Below are positions 5,591 to 13,035 of a DNA stretch of 14,507 nt, piece by piece (the first letter of the stretch is position 1; each line of letters starts with the position of its first letter). The stretch is from Oscillospiraceae bacterium (GTDB lineage Bacteria; Bacillota; Clostridia; Oscillospirales; Oscillospiraceae), in assembly GCA_017400415.1 (NCBI GenBank), contig JAFPTE010000207.1, positions 1-14,507 of the forward strand. The letters run 5' to 3'. The notes beneath the pieces were generated by a model. It saw nothing but the letters and a program-made list of their open reading frames with translations, made no database searches and was not told where the DNA came from. The translations under genes and the position numbers were made by a program.

Positions 5591-8500
5591 TTGTACCTGA
5601 AAGCACTGAACCTCTACGGGTTTAAAAGCTTCCCGGAGAAAACCACCCTGACCTTTGAAAAGCCAGTGACGGCTATCGTGGGTCCCAACGGCTCCGGTAA
5701 ATCTAATATCGCAGACGCCCTTCAGTGGGTTATGGGAGAACAGTCCACCAAGGCCCTCCGGGGCGGAAAGATGGAGGACGTGATCTTCGGAGGCACGGAA
5801 AAGAGAGGGCAGGTAGGCTTTGCGGAAGTTACCCTGGTCCTGGACAACTCCGACGGGAGGCTGGACTCCGAGACTGACGAGGTGGAGGTCACCCGCCGCT
5901 ATTACCGCTCCGGCGATTCGGAGTATTATATCAACAAAAAGCAGGTCCGCCTCAGGGATATTAATGAGCTTTTCATGGATACCGGTCTTGGCCGGGACGG
6001 CTACAGCATCATCGGCCAGGGAAAGGTGGACTCCATCCTCTCCGCCAAAAGCACGGACAGACGTGAGATATTTGAGGAGGCAGCCGGCATCTCCCGCTTC
6101 CGTCACCGGAAGGAGGAGAGCGAGAGAAGGCTCCAGCACGCCGAGGATGACCTGATAAGAGTAAATGACAAGATTTCCGAGCTCGAGCTCCAGGTGGAGC
6201 CCCTGAGAAAGCAGTCAGAAACTGCCAAGCGCTACCTTCTTCTGCGGGATGAGCTCCGGGGCCTGGAAATAAATCTCTGGCTGCGTGACCTTGACGACCT
6301 GGCGGAGAGAAACAAAAAGCTCAATGAGGATGCTCTCTCATCCCAGGGGGCAATTGAGAAGGCCCGGGCAGACCTGGATAACGTATATCTGGCGGCTGAA
6401 AGGCTTACAGAGAAAATGCACGAAAAGGAGCTGGAGGCGGAGAGAGTCCGCGGCCGGCAGTCCCAGGAGGAGGCAAGGCTTGCGGACTGCGAATCCCGGG
6501 CTGCGGTTCTCCGGACCCAGATTGAGCATAATAAGGAGAACGAAGAGCGCATTGACCGGGAGCTCATGCGCCAGGACGACCAGAGTGCCAGCCTTCAGAG
6601 CCAGATAGATGACCACACCCGCCGCATGGGCGAAATCGACCTGGAGAGCAAGGCCGCAAGGGAACGCATTGAGGAGCTGCGCCTCCGCTCCGCCAGGCTT
6701 TCCGAGAGCGAGACCGCTGCCCAGCGGCAGCTTGTGGAGCTGGATTCCGCCCTTTCTTCTGTCCGCACCGAATTGGGAGCTGCCAGAAGCGCACTGACCG
6801 GAATTGCAGCCTCCATGCAGGAGGTAGACGACAGGGACAGCTCCCTTATTTCCGAGATTAATTCCGAGGCGGACAGGCTCGCCCAGACAAAGGAGCAGGC
6901 CGAGAAGAACCGCAGGGAGATACAGGAAGCGGAGGAAAAGCTCCAGAGCGCCTCCAATATCGTATCCGGCTATCTGCTCCGTGTGGACGGCCGCAGAAAG
7001 AAATCCGAGGCCACCGGGGAGAAGGCCATCTCCCTGAGAATGGATTACAACGCACTTAAAAGCCGTATTCAGCTCCTTTCCGATATGGAAAAGGAGTATG
7101 AGGGCTATTCCAAGGCTGTTAAAACCGTCATGCGTGAGTCCTCACGGGGCACTCTCCGGGGCATCCACGGCCCAGCCGGTGAGCTCATAAAGGCGGAAAA
7201 CCGCTATGCCCTGGCAATTGAGACCGCCATGGGCGCCGCCATGCAGCATATTATCGTGGGCACCGACGGCGACGGCAAGGCCGCCATCAATCTTCTGAAA
7301 AGGCTCGATGCCGGCAGAGTCACCCTGCTTCCCATGAACGTCATCACCGGCAGCAGACTGCAGGAGCGGGGCCTTGAGGGGCAGGAGGGCTTTGAGGGCA
7401 TCGCTGCAGACCTTGTGAGCTTTGACAGGCAGTATCAGAATATATATCTTAACCTCCTGGGCAGGACCGTTATCGTTTCCGATATGGACTGCGCTCTCAG
7501 AATTGCAAGGCAGTTCAATCACCGCTTCCGCATCGTCACCCTGGACGGCCAGGTAATAAACGCCGGCGGCTCCATGACGGGCGGCAGTACCTCCAAAAAC
7601 ACGGGCATACTTTCCCGGGCAAATGAGCTGACGGCTCTGAGCCAGCGGGAGAAAAAGCTCGGGGAGGAGCTGGAGGAGATCCAGCGCCGCCTTGAAACGG
7701 AAAAGCGTGAGCTTTCCGCCGCAGAGTATGAGCTTAAGGTGGCGGAGGGCGACAAGCGTGAGGCAGAGGACAGCCTTGTGAAGCTCCGCAGCGATATGGA
7801 GCATTATGACCTTCTGCTCAGTTCCCTCGGCGAGCATCTGCAGTCACTGCGTGATGAAAAGGCCAATTCCGGAAGCCGTGCAGAGCAGCTTCGGAGACAG
7901 GCCCATGAGACCCGCCGGACCATAGAGGGCCTTGAGAGCCGGGAGAAGGAGCTGGAGGCTGAGAGCGAGAAGGCCAGCGGTGGCCGTGAGGAGCTCAGCA
8001 AGGAGCGCCGGGAGCTCATGGACAGCGAGGCCGAGGAGAGAGCCAGGCTGGCGTCCTTTGAGGCGGAGCGTGTCACCCATGAGGGCGCCGTCCGGGAGCT
8101 TGATGATGTCCGCCGGGGACTTGCAGGTGACAGGTCTCAGCGCCAGGAGGCCGCCCAGGCCCTTAAGCTGCAGGCGAAGGAGCTTTCCGCAGACCTGGAG
8201 AAGAACAGGGCGGAGGGAGAGCTTATCCGGGCAGGCATCGACAGACTGAAAAACAAGGTTTCCTCCATCTCGGAGGAAAAGATGGCCATTGAGGCCGAGC
8301 GTACACGGACGGATAAAGCAGCCCAGGATATGAACCGAAGGCTTCTTGATCTGGAGCGGGAGGGCTCCAGGGTGGAGCAGAAGCTCCAGGCCGCCCAGAT
8401 GGAAGAAAAGCAGATTGTAGATAAGCTCTGGGACAGCTATGAGCTCACCCGCACCACGGCCAGACATGAGCAGACGGAGCTTGCCAGCTATCCGGCGGCA

Positions 8501-9160
8501 AAAAAGCGCACCGGAGAGCTGCGGCGGGCCATGTCCGCCCTGGGGACCCCCAACCTGGGGGCCATTGAGGAGTTCGAGCGGGTCAATACCAGATATACCT
8601 ATCTCACCGACCAGCGCAACGACATCGAAAAGAGCCGCACGGAGCTTCTGGGCATTATCGATGACATTACGAGCCAGATGAAGGACATATTCAAGGAAGA
8701 GTTCTACAAAATAAATGAGAGCTTTAAGGAGACCTTCCTGGAACTTTTTGGCGGCGGAAAAGCGTCTATTGAATTGGAGGATGAGGATAATATCCTGGAG
8801 TGCGGCATCGAGATAAAGGTACAGCCCCCGGGAAAGAGCCTTAAGACAATCACCCTCCTGTCCGGCGGCGAGAAGGCCTTTGTGGCTATCGCACTGTATT
8901 ATTCGATTCTGAAAATCCGGCCTACGCCCTTTGTCATCATGGATGAGATAGAGGCCGCACTGGATGAGGCTAATGTTGCGAGGACTGCAAGCTATATGCG
9001 CCGCCTGTGCGACAAGACCCAGTTTTTGGTGATTACCCACAGACGAGGCACCATGGAGGAGGCAGACGTGCTCTTCGGCGTGACAATGCAGGAGCAGGGC
9101 GTTTCCAAGGTGCTGAAAATGGACATTGACGAAGCAGAAAAAACTATTCGGAAGGATTAA
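5591..9160 (+). CDS. smc: Chromosome condensation protein SMC
   Basis: Structural maintenance of chromosomes ATPase. With ScpA and ScpB it forms the ring complex that extrudes DNA loops and separates replicated origins. From the TTG start it has 1189 residues, the normal size. The N-terminal head has YLKALNLYGFKSF and the Walker A GPNGSGKS (31-38). A long coiled coil follows, interrupted by the hinge (about 520-665) with its conserved GGSMTGGS end. The second coil returns to the C-terminal head with the signature LSGGEKAF (1090-1097), Walker B FVIMDE (1114-1119) and the D-loop ALDEAN. All ATPase motifs are present. The start is set by GGAGGT 6 nt upstream. It is first in the operon and is followed by ftsY after 2 nt. 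In many Firmicutes rnc precedes smc; here a terminator, ridA and a dedicated promoter lie upstream instead. Confidence 0.97.
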   Translation: MYLKALNLYGFKSFPEKTTLTFEKPVTAIVGPNGSGKSNIADALQWVMGEQSTKALRGGKMEDVIFGGTEKRGQVGFAEVTLVLDNSDGRLDSETDEVEVTRRYYRSGDSEYYINKKQVRLRDINELFMDTGLGRDGYSIIGQGKVDSILSAKSTDRREIFEEAAGISRFRHRKEESERRLQHAEDDLIRVNDKISELELQVEPLRKQSETAKRYLLLRDELRGLEINLWLRDLDDLAERNKKLNEDALSSQGAIEKARADLDNVYLAAERLTEKMHEKELEAERVRGRQSQEEARLADCESRAAVLRTQIEHNKENEERIDRELMRQDDQSASLQSQIDDHTRRMGEIDLESKAARERIEELRLRSARLSESETAAQRQLVELDSALSSVRTELGAARSALTGIAASMQEVDDRDSSLISEINSEADRLAQTKEQAEKNRREIQEAEEKLQSASNIVSGYLLRVDGRRKKSEATGEKAISLRMDYNALKSRIQLLSDMEKEYEGYSKAVKTVMRESSRGTLRGIHGPAGELIKAENRYALAIETAMGAAMQHIIVGTDGDGKAAINLLKRLDAGRVTLLPMNVITGSRLQERGLEGQEGFEGIAADLVSFDRQYQNIYLNLLGRTVIVSDMDCALRIARQFNHRFRIVTLDGQVINAGGSMTGGSTSKNTGILSRANELTALSQREKKLGEELEEIQRRLETEKRELSAAEYELKVAEGDKREAEDSLVKLRSDMEHYDLLLSSLGEHLQSLRDEKANSGSRAEQLRRQAHETRRTIEGLESREKELEAESEKASGGREELSKERRELMDSEAEERARLASFEAERVTHEGAVRELDDVRRGLAGDRSQRQEAAQALKLQAKELSADLEKNRAEGELIRAGIDRLKNKVSSISEEKMAIEAERTRTDKAAQDMNRRLLDLEREGSRVEQKLQAAQMEEKQIVDKLWDSYELTRTTARHEQTELASYPAAKKRTGELRRAMSALGTPNLGAIEEFERVNTRYTYLTDQRNDIEKSRTELLGIIDDITSQMKDIFKEEFYKINESFKETFLELFGGGKASIELEDEDNILECGIEIKVQPPGKSLKTITLLSGGEKAFVAIALYYSILKIRPTPFVIMDEIEAALDEANVARTASYMRRLCDKTQFLVITHRRGTMEEADVLFGVTMQEQGVSKVLKMDIDEAEKTIRKD

Positions 9161-9162
9161 TC

Positions 9163-10068
9163 ATGGGATTTTTTGACAAAATAAAGGCCGGCCTTGCCAA
9201 GACAAAGCAGAGCATGACCGCCGCCATAAACAGCACCATCGCCTCCTTCACCGGGGAGAACGAGGAGTTCTTTGACGATCTGGAGGAGACCCTTATCATG
9301 AGCGACGTGGGCAGCGATACGGCCGTCAAGGCCGTGGAGAAGCTCCGCTATCTGGTTGACAAGAAGGGCTACAGAGGAGCCGAAGAGGTCCGGAAGGGCA
9401 TGCAGGAGGTCATGACCGGCATGCTGCCGGAGGGAGAGGAGCTTAAGCTCACCACCGTTCCCAGCGTGATTCTTGTGGTGGGCGTAAACGGCGTGGGCAA
9501 GACCACCACCATCGGCAAGCTGGCGGCAAATCTTGTCCGCAGCGGCAAAAAGGTCATGCTGGCCGCCGGCGACACCTTCCGCGCGGCAGCCGCAGAGCAG
9601 CTGACTGTCTGGGCGGAGCGCTCCGGCGCCGATATAGTCCGCCATGAGGAGGGGTCCGATCCTGCCGCCGTGGTTTTCGACGCCATAAACGCCGCCAAGG
9701 CGAGAGGCAGCGAAGTGATTATCGTGGATACGGCCGGAAGACTCCACAACAAGTCCAACCTCATGAACGAGCTGGGCAAGATAAGCCGTGTCATCGACCG
9801 TGAGCTGCCCGACGCCGACAGAGAGACCCTTCTGGTCCTTGACGCCACCACCGGCCAGAACGGCCTGAGCCAGGCGGAGGAGTTCAGGAAATTCTGCGGC
9901 CTCACAGGCATCGTGCTGACGAAGCTGGACGGCACCGCCAAGGGCGGCATCGTCTTTGCCATTGCGGACAGGCTCGGCGTTCCCGTAAAATACGTAGGCG
10001 TCGGCGAACAGGTGGACGACCTTATTCCCTTCAACGCCGGGGAGTTTGTGGAGGCGCTTCTGTCATGA
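9163..10068 (+). CDS. ftsY: Signal recognition particle receptor FtsY
   Basis: SRP-type GTPase at the membrane. It receives ribosome-nascent-chain complexes from Ffh/4.5S RNA and hands them to SecYEG. 301 residues, with only a short N-terminal helix (GFFDKIKAGLAKTK) and no long acidic A domain, as usual in Firmicutes. The N domain covers about 20-100. The G domain has GVNGVGKTTT (107-116), DTFRAAAAEQL (137-147), DTAGRLHN (189-196) and TKLDGTAKGG (253-262), then the closing motif GVGEQVDDLIPF. The start ATG at 9163 is 2 nt after the smc stop, with GAAGGA 6 nt upstream inside the smc end. Its last 4 nt overlap rdgB. Confidence 0.97.
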   Translation: MGFFDKIKAGLAKTKQSMTAAINSTIASFTGENEEFFDDLEETLIMSDVGSDTAVKAVEKLRYLVDKKGYRGAEEVRKGMQEVMTGMLPEGEELKLTTVPSVILVVGVNGVGKTTTIGKLAANLVRSGKKVMLAAGDTFRAAAAEQLTVWAERSGADIVRHEEGSDPAAVVFDAINAAKARGSEVIIVDTAGRLHNKSNLMNELGKISRVIDRELPDADRETLLVLDATTGQNGLSQAEEFRKFCGLTGIVLTKLDGTAKGGIVFAIADRLGVPVKYVGVGEQVDDLIPFNAGEFVEALLS

Positions 10069-10652
10069 CCCTGGTCATTGCATCCAATAACAAAGACAAG
10101 CTCCGGGAGATTCGGGAGATTCTGGACGGCACCGGCATTTCCGTCATTTCCCAGAGCGAGGCGGGCTGTCACTTCGAGGCGGAGGAGAACGGCGCCACCT
10201 TTACGGAGAACGCCCGCATCAAGGCCAAAGCCGCTCTGGCGGCCACGGGCCTGCCCTGCGTTGCCGACGACTCCGGCATTGAGATTGACGCCCTGGACGG
10301 AGGCCCCGGTATCTACTCCTCCCGTTATGTGGGAGACAGGACCTATGCCGAGACCTGCCGTGAAATAATAAAAATCGCCGATGAAAAGGGCGTAAGAGGC
10401 TGCCGCTTCGTCTGCGCCGTGGTCTGCGTCTTCCCGGACGGGCGGGAGATAACCGCCCTGGGAAAGGTTGAGGGCACAGTGGCAAAGGAGCTTAAGGGCG
10501 AGGGCGGCTTCGGATATGACCCCATGTTTTATCTGGAACACCTCGGAAAGACCATGGCAGAGCTTTCGGAGGATGAAAAGAATTCTCTGAGCCACCGGGG
10601 AAGGGCGTTCCGTGAATTTGCAGGAAAGCTTAAGGAGACTGGAATATGCTGA
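10065..10652 (+). CDS. rdgB: XTP/dITP diphosphatase (HAM1/RdgB family)
   Basis: Hydrolyses deaminated purine nucleotides (ITP, dITP, XTP) to monophosphates, keeping them out of DNA and RNA. 195 residues, full length. Motifs are IASNNKDK at the N-terminus (5-12), ENA..KA (49-56), VADDSGIEIDAL with the metal-binding acidic pair (67-78), GGFGYDPMF (147-155) and SHRGRA (176-181). The start ATG overlaps the ftsY stop as ATGA, so translation is probably coupled. Its last 7 nt overlap yhbY. Family is certain; the exact substrate preference follows the family. Confidence 0.95.
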   Translation: MTLVIASNNKDKLREIREILDGTGISVISQSEAGCHFEAEENGATFTENARIKAKAALAATGLPCVADDSGIEIDALDGGPGIYSSRYVGDRTYAETCREIIKIADEKGVRGCRFVCAVVCVFPDGREITALGKVEGTVAKELKGEGGFGYDPMFYLEHLGKTMAELSEDEKNSLSHRGRAFREFAGKLKETGIC

Positions 10653-10942
10653 CAAGCGCACAGAGGGCGAAGCTGAAGGGACTGGCCAACAGCCTGGAGC
10701 CCGTCGTTATGATAGGAAAAAACGGTATTACGGATACAGTTATCCGTGAGGCGGAAAACTGCCTTAAGGCCCATGAGCTTATTAAGGGCAAGGTGCTGGA
10801 AACCGCCCTTATGTCCTCCCGGGAGGCCGTTCAGGCCCTGGCGGAGGAGACCGGAGCGGAGCCCGTTCAGGCCATCGGGTCCAGGTTCGTGCTTTATAAG
10901 GAAAACAAGGAAATACCCTTTGAGAAGAGGATAAAGCTTTAA
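10646..10942 (+). CDS. yhbY: CRM-domain ribosome assembly RNA-binding protein YhbY
   Basis: Small RNA-binding protein of the CRS1/YhbY (CRM) family, associated with maturation of the large ribosomal subunit. 98 residues make up a single CRM domain. It starts with LTSAQRAKLKGLANSLEPVVMIGKNGIT and has the conserved region around HELIKGKVLE (43-52) and a last strand AIGSRFVLYKE. AAGGAG lies 9 nt before the ATG, within the end of rdgB. Its stop codon directly abuts the GTG of yqeK, without the nadD gene usually found there in Firmicutes. Confidence 0.93.
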   Translation: MLTSAQRAKLKGLANSLEPVVMIGKNGITDTVIREAENCLKAHELIKGKVLETALMSSREAVQALAEETGAEPVQAIGSRFVLYKENKEIPFEKRIKL

Positions 10943-11512
10943 GTGACAGATAAGGAACTGGATGCTCTGAGACAGCGAGCCTGGGCGATGCTGAAGCCGA
11001 GCCGCATTGAACACGTCCGTGGGGTTGAGGAAACTGCCGCACATCTTGCAAAAAAATACGGCGCCGATGAGGAGACCTGCCGGGTGGCAGCCATGCTCCA
11101 CGACTGCACAAAAAGGCTGAGCCTTTCAGAGCAGCTGGAGATTTGCAGAAAATACGGCGTGGAAACAGACGAAATGGAGCGGGAGAGCCCGGAGCTTCTC
11201 CACTCCAAGTCCGGCGCCGCAGTGGCCAAATACGAATTCGGTGCATCGGATGAGGTTATTGAGGCCATAAAATGGCATACTACCGGCAAAGCCAACATGA
11301 GCCTCACGGAAAAGATAGTCTGTCTGGCGGATTTCATTGAGCCCTCACGGCACTTTGAGGGCCTTGAAGCAGTCCGCCGGGAGGCGGAAAGGGACCTGGA
11401 CGGCGCCCTTATCCTGGCATTCTCCAGGACCCTTAAACATCTTGAGGAAAAGGGTGTAGCCCCCCACAGAAACACCCGCCAGGCGTTGGAGTTTCTTCTC
11501 GCAAGGAGATAA
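10943..11512 (+). CDS. yqeK: HD-domain Ap4A hydrolase YqeK
   Basis: Metal-dependent hydrolase of the YqeK family, which splits diadenosine tetraphosphate symmetrically to ADP. 189 residues, so only the HD domain with no fused NadD. The metal ligands are visible: His 24 (RIEHVRG), His-Asp 53-54 (AMLHDCTK), His 87 (LLHSKSG), His 112 (IKWHTTG) and Asp 130 (CLADFIEPSR). The GTG start directly follows the yhbY stop. The nearest purine-rich site (AGAGG) is about 12 nt away, so initiation probably depends on coupling to yhbY. It is followed after 1 nt by the LCP gene. Confidence 0.93.
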   Translation: MTDKELDALRQRAWAMLKPSRIEHVRGVEETAAHLAKKYGADEETCRVAAMLHDCTKRLSLSEQLEICRKYGVETDEMERESPELLHSKSGAAVAKYEFGASDEVIEAIKWHTTGKANMSLTEKIVCLADFIEPSRHFEGLEAVRREAERDLDGALILAFSRTLKHLEEKGVAPHRNTRQALEFLLARR

Positions 11513-11513
11513 A

Positions 11514-12632
11514 ATGAGGGATTCAAAGAGAAAAAAAGGCGCCCATGCCGGAAAAAACAGCGGCGGCGTCCTCATAAGGACCCTGGTGATGCTCCTCTGC
11601 ATCGCTGCAGCGCTCTCTGTGGGAGCCTATGCCTGCACAAAGGCCGCCGTAAAGCCGCCGGATGTTGTCCGGCCCCCGAAGACAGACGTGCAGCCCATTA
11701 ATTCCGAGCATAAGGGAGATGAGCCGGATCCCATCGTTGTGCCGGGAAACAGGCAGGAGACCGAGGAGAAAGCGGGGGAGAAGTACACCTTCGTCCTTCT
11801 TGGCATGGACGACGGCAACGGGAACTCCGACACCATCCTTACGGGCACCTTCGATTCCGGAGCCCATAAGCTCCATATGGTCAGCATTCCCCGGGATACG
11901 CTGGTGAACGTCACCTGGTCCACAAAAAAGGTCAACACCCTGTACTCCCACGGCGGAGCTGACGGGCTGAAAAGCGGACTTAAGGACCTGCTGGGCTATG
12001 AGGTGGACTTCTATGTGATTGTGGATATGAAGGCCTTTGTAAAGCTCATTGACGGCATCGGCGGGGTTACCTTCGACGTGCCGGTGGATATGAACTATGA
12101 TGACCCCGCCCAGAACCTCTCCATCCATTTTAAAAAGGGCGTGCAGACCCTCTCCGGGCAGCAGTCCCTGGAGGTGGTCCGGTTCAGAAAGGGCTATAAG
12201 ACCGGCGATATCGGACGCATTGCCACTCAGCAGGCCTTTCTGAAGGCGGCCTTCGGGCAGATACTGAAAAACGCCGCCAATATCCCCATAACCACGCTGG
12301 CTGATATTGTTATAAACGACGTAAAAACCGACCTGGATTACGGCAACATCCTTTGGTTTGCCGGGGAGCTTCTTAAGCTGAACGCAGAAGACGTCACCTT
12401 CGCCACAATGCCGGGGAACTATGACGACTATGTATATGTGAACGGCAGGGCAATAAGCTACGTTACGATAAAGGTCGGCGATTGGCTGAAGCTTATTAAT
12501 TCGGAGCTGAATCCCACAGATAATGAAATCAGTGAAAAGGACCTTGATATACTGACAAGAGACAAAAACGGTACCCTGTACGCCACCTCCGGCAAGATCA
12601 AGGCGGGAGCGGGCTGGGGCAGCAAAACATAA
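11514..12632 (+). CDS. LytR-CpsA-Psr (LCP) family cell wall polymer ligase
   Basis: Membrane-anchored phosphotransferase that attaches teichoic acids or other anionic glycopolymers from a lipid carrier to peptidoglycan. 372 residues: basic cytoplasmic start, one membrane segment (about 20-41), a Pro/Glu/Lys linker to about 90, and then the LCP domain. Visible motifs are LLGMDDGNGNSDTILTG (aspartates 99 and 106), SIPRDTLV with Arg 127, INGIGGV-like IDGIGGVTF, and VRFRKGYKTGDIGRIATQQAFLKA with the arginines that bind the pyrophosphate lipid. The C-terminal 30 residues are not part of the core domain. AAGGAG lies 5-6 nt before the ATG at 11514. Between yqeK and rsfS an LCP gene is a known arrangement in Clostridia. 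The polymer it handles cannot be told from sequence. Confidence 0.94.
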   Translation: MRDSKRKKGAHAGKNSGGVLIRTLVMLLCIAAALSVGAYACTKAAVKPPDVVRPPKTDVQPINSEHKGDEPDPIVVPGNRQETEEKAGEKYTFVLLGMDDGNGNSDTILTGTFDSGAHKLHMVSIPRDTLVNVTWSTKKVNTLYSHGGADGLKSGLKDLLGYEVDFYVIVDMKAFVKLIDGIGGVTFDVPVDMNYDDPAQNLSIHFKKGVQTLSGQQSLEVVRFRKGYKTGDIGRIATQQAFLKAAFGQILKNAANIPITTLADIVINDVKTDLDYGNILWFAGELLKLNAEDVTFATMPGNYDDYVYVNGRAISYVTIKVGDWLKLINSELNPTDNEISEKDLDILTRDKNGTLYATSGKIKAGAGWGSKT

Positions 12633-12646
12633 AGGAGAGATTGAAA

Positions 12647-13009
12647 ATGATGACACCCAACGAGATAGCAGAGATCATCGTTAAGGCTCTGGACGATAAG
12701 AAGGGCCGTGATATCAAGGTCCTTAAGACCCGGGAGCTCACGGTCCTGGCAGATTTCTTCGTTATCTGCACCGCTACCTCCACCACCCACATCAAGTCCC
12801 TTGCGGACGAGGTGGAGAAGGTCATGAAGGACCGCGGCGAGGCGCCTCTCCGCACCGAGGGCTACCGTGCAGGCGGCTGGATCCTTGTGGACTTCGGCTG
12901 CGTTGTTGTCCACATCTTCACCGATGAGGCCAGAAAGTTCTATAACCTTGAGCACCTTTGGCAGGATGCAGGGGAGAAGGATATCTCCGCTCTCTTAAGC
13001 GCCGAGTAA
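12647..13009 (+). CDS. rsfS: Ribosomal silencing factor RsfS
   Basis: RsfS (YbeB/Iojap/YqeL) binds ribosomal protein uL14 on the 50S subunit and blocks joining with 30S when nutrients are short. 120 residues, full length. Conserved features are LKTRELTVLADFFVICTATS, HIKSLADEVEK, EGYRAGGWILVDFG and VVHIFTDEARKFYNLEHLW with the closing acidic segment. I chose ATG 12647 because AAAGGAGA lies 9 nt upstream. An in-frame TTG at 12641 is too close to that site. The gap to the LCP gene is 14 nt. Confidence 0.95.
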   Translation: MMTPNEIAEIIVKALDDKKGRDIKVLKTRELTVLADFFVICTATSTTHIKSLADEVEKVMKDRGEAPLRTEGYRAGGWILVDFGCVVVHIFTDEARKFYNLEHLWQDAGEKDISALLSAE

Positions 13010-13035
13010 GAAAACTAACCTTCCAGGAGGACACA

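Noticed and set aside
4916..6139. Minus-strand open frame of 407 codons across the ridA-smc region
   Set aside because: It runs antisense through ridA, the ridA terminator, the smc promoter and the smc Walker A region. These are all well supported on the plus strand, and the product has no recognisable motif.
7844..9040. Minus-strand open frame of 398 codons within smc
   Set aside because: It is antisense to the SMC coiled coil and head. The length follows from codon bias of smc, and it has no ribosome-binding site or known motif.
11523..12656. Minus-strand open frame of 377 codons opposite the LCP gene
   Set aside because: The plus-strand LCP motifs are intact and the minus frame spans its whole length plus the rsfS start, so it is a shadow.
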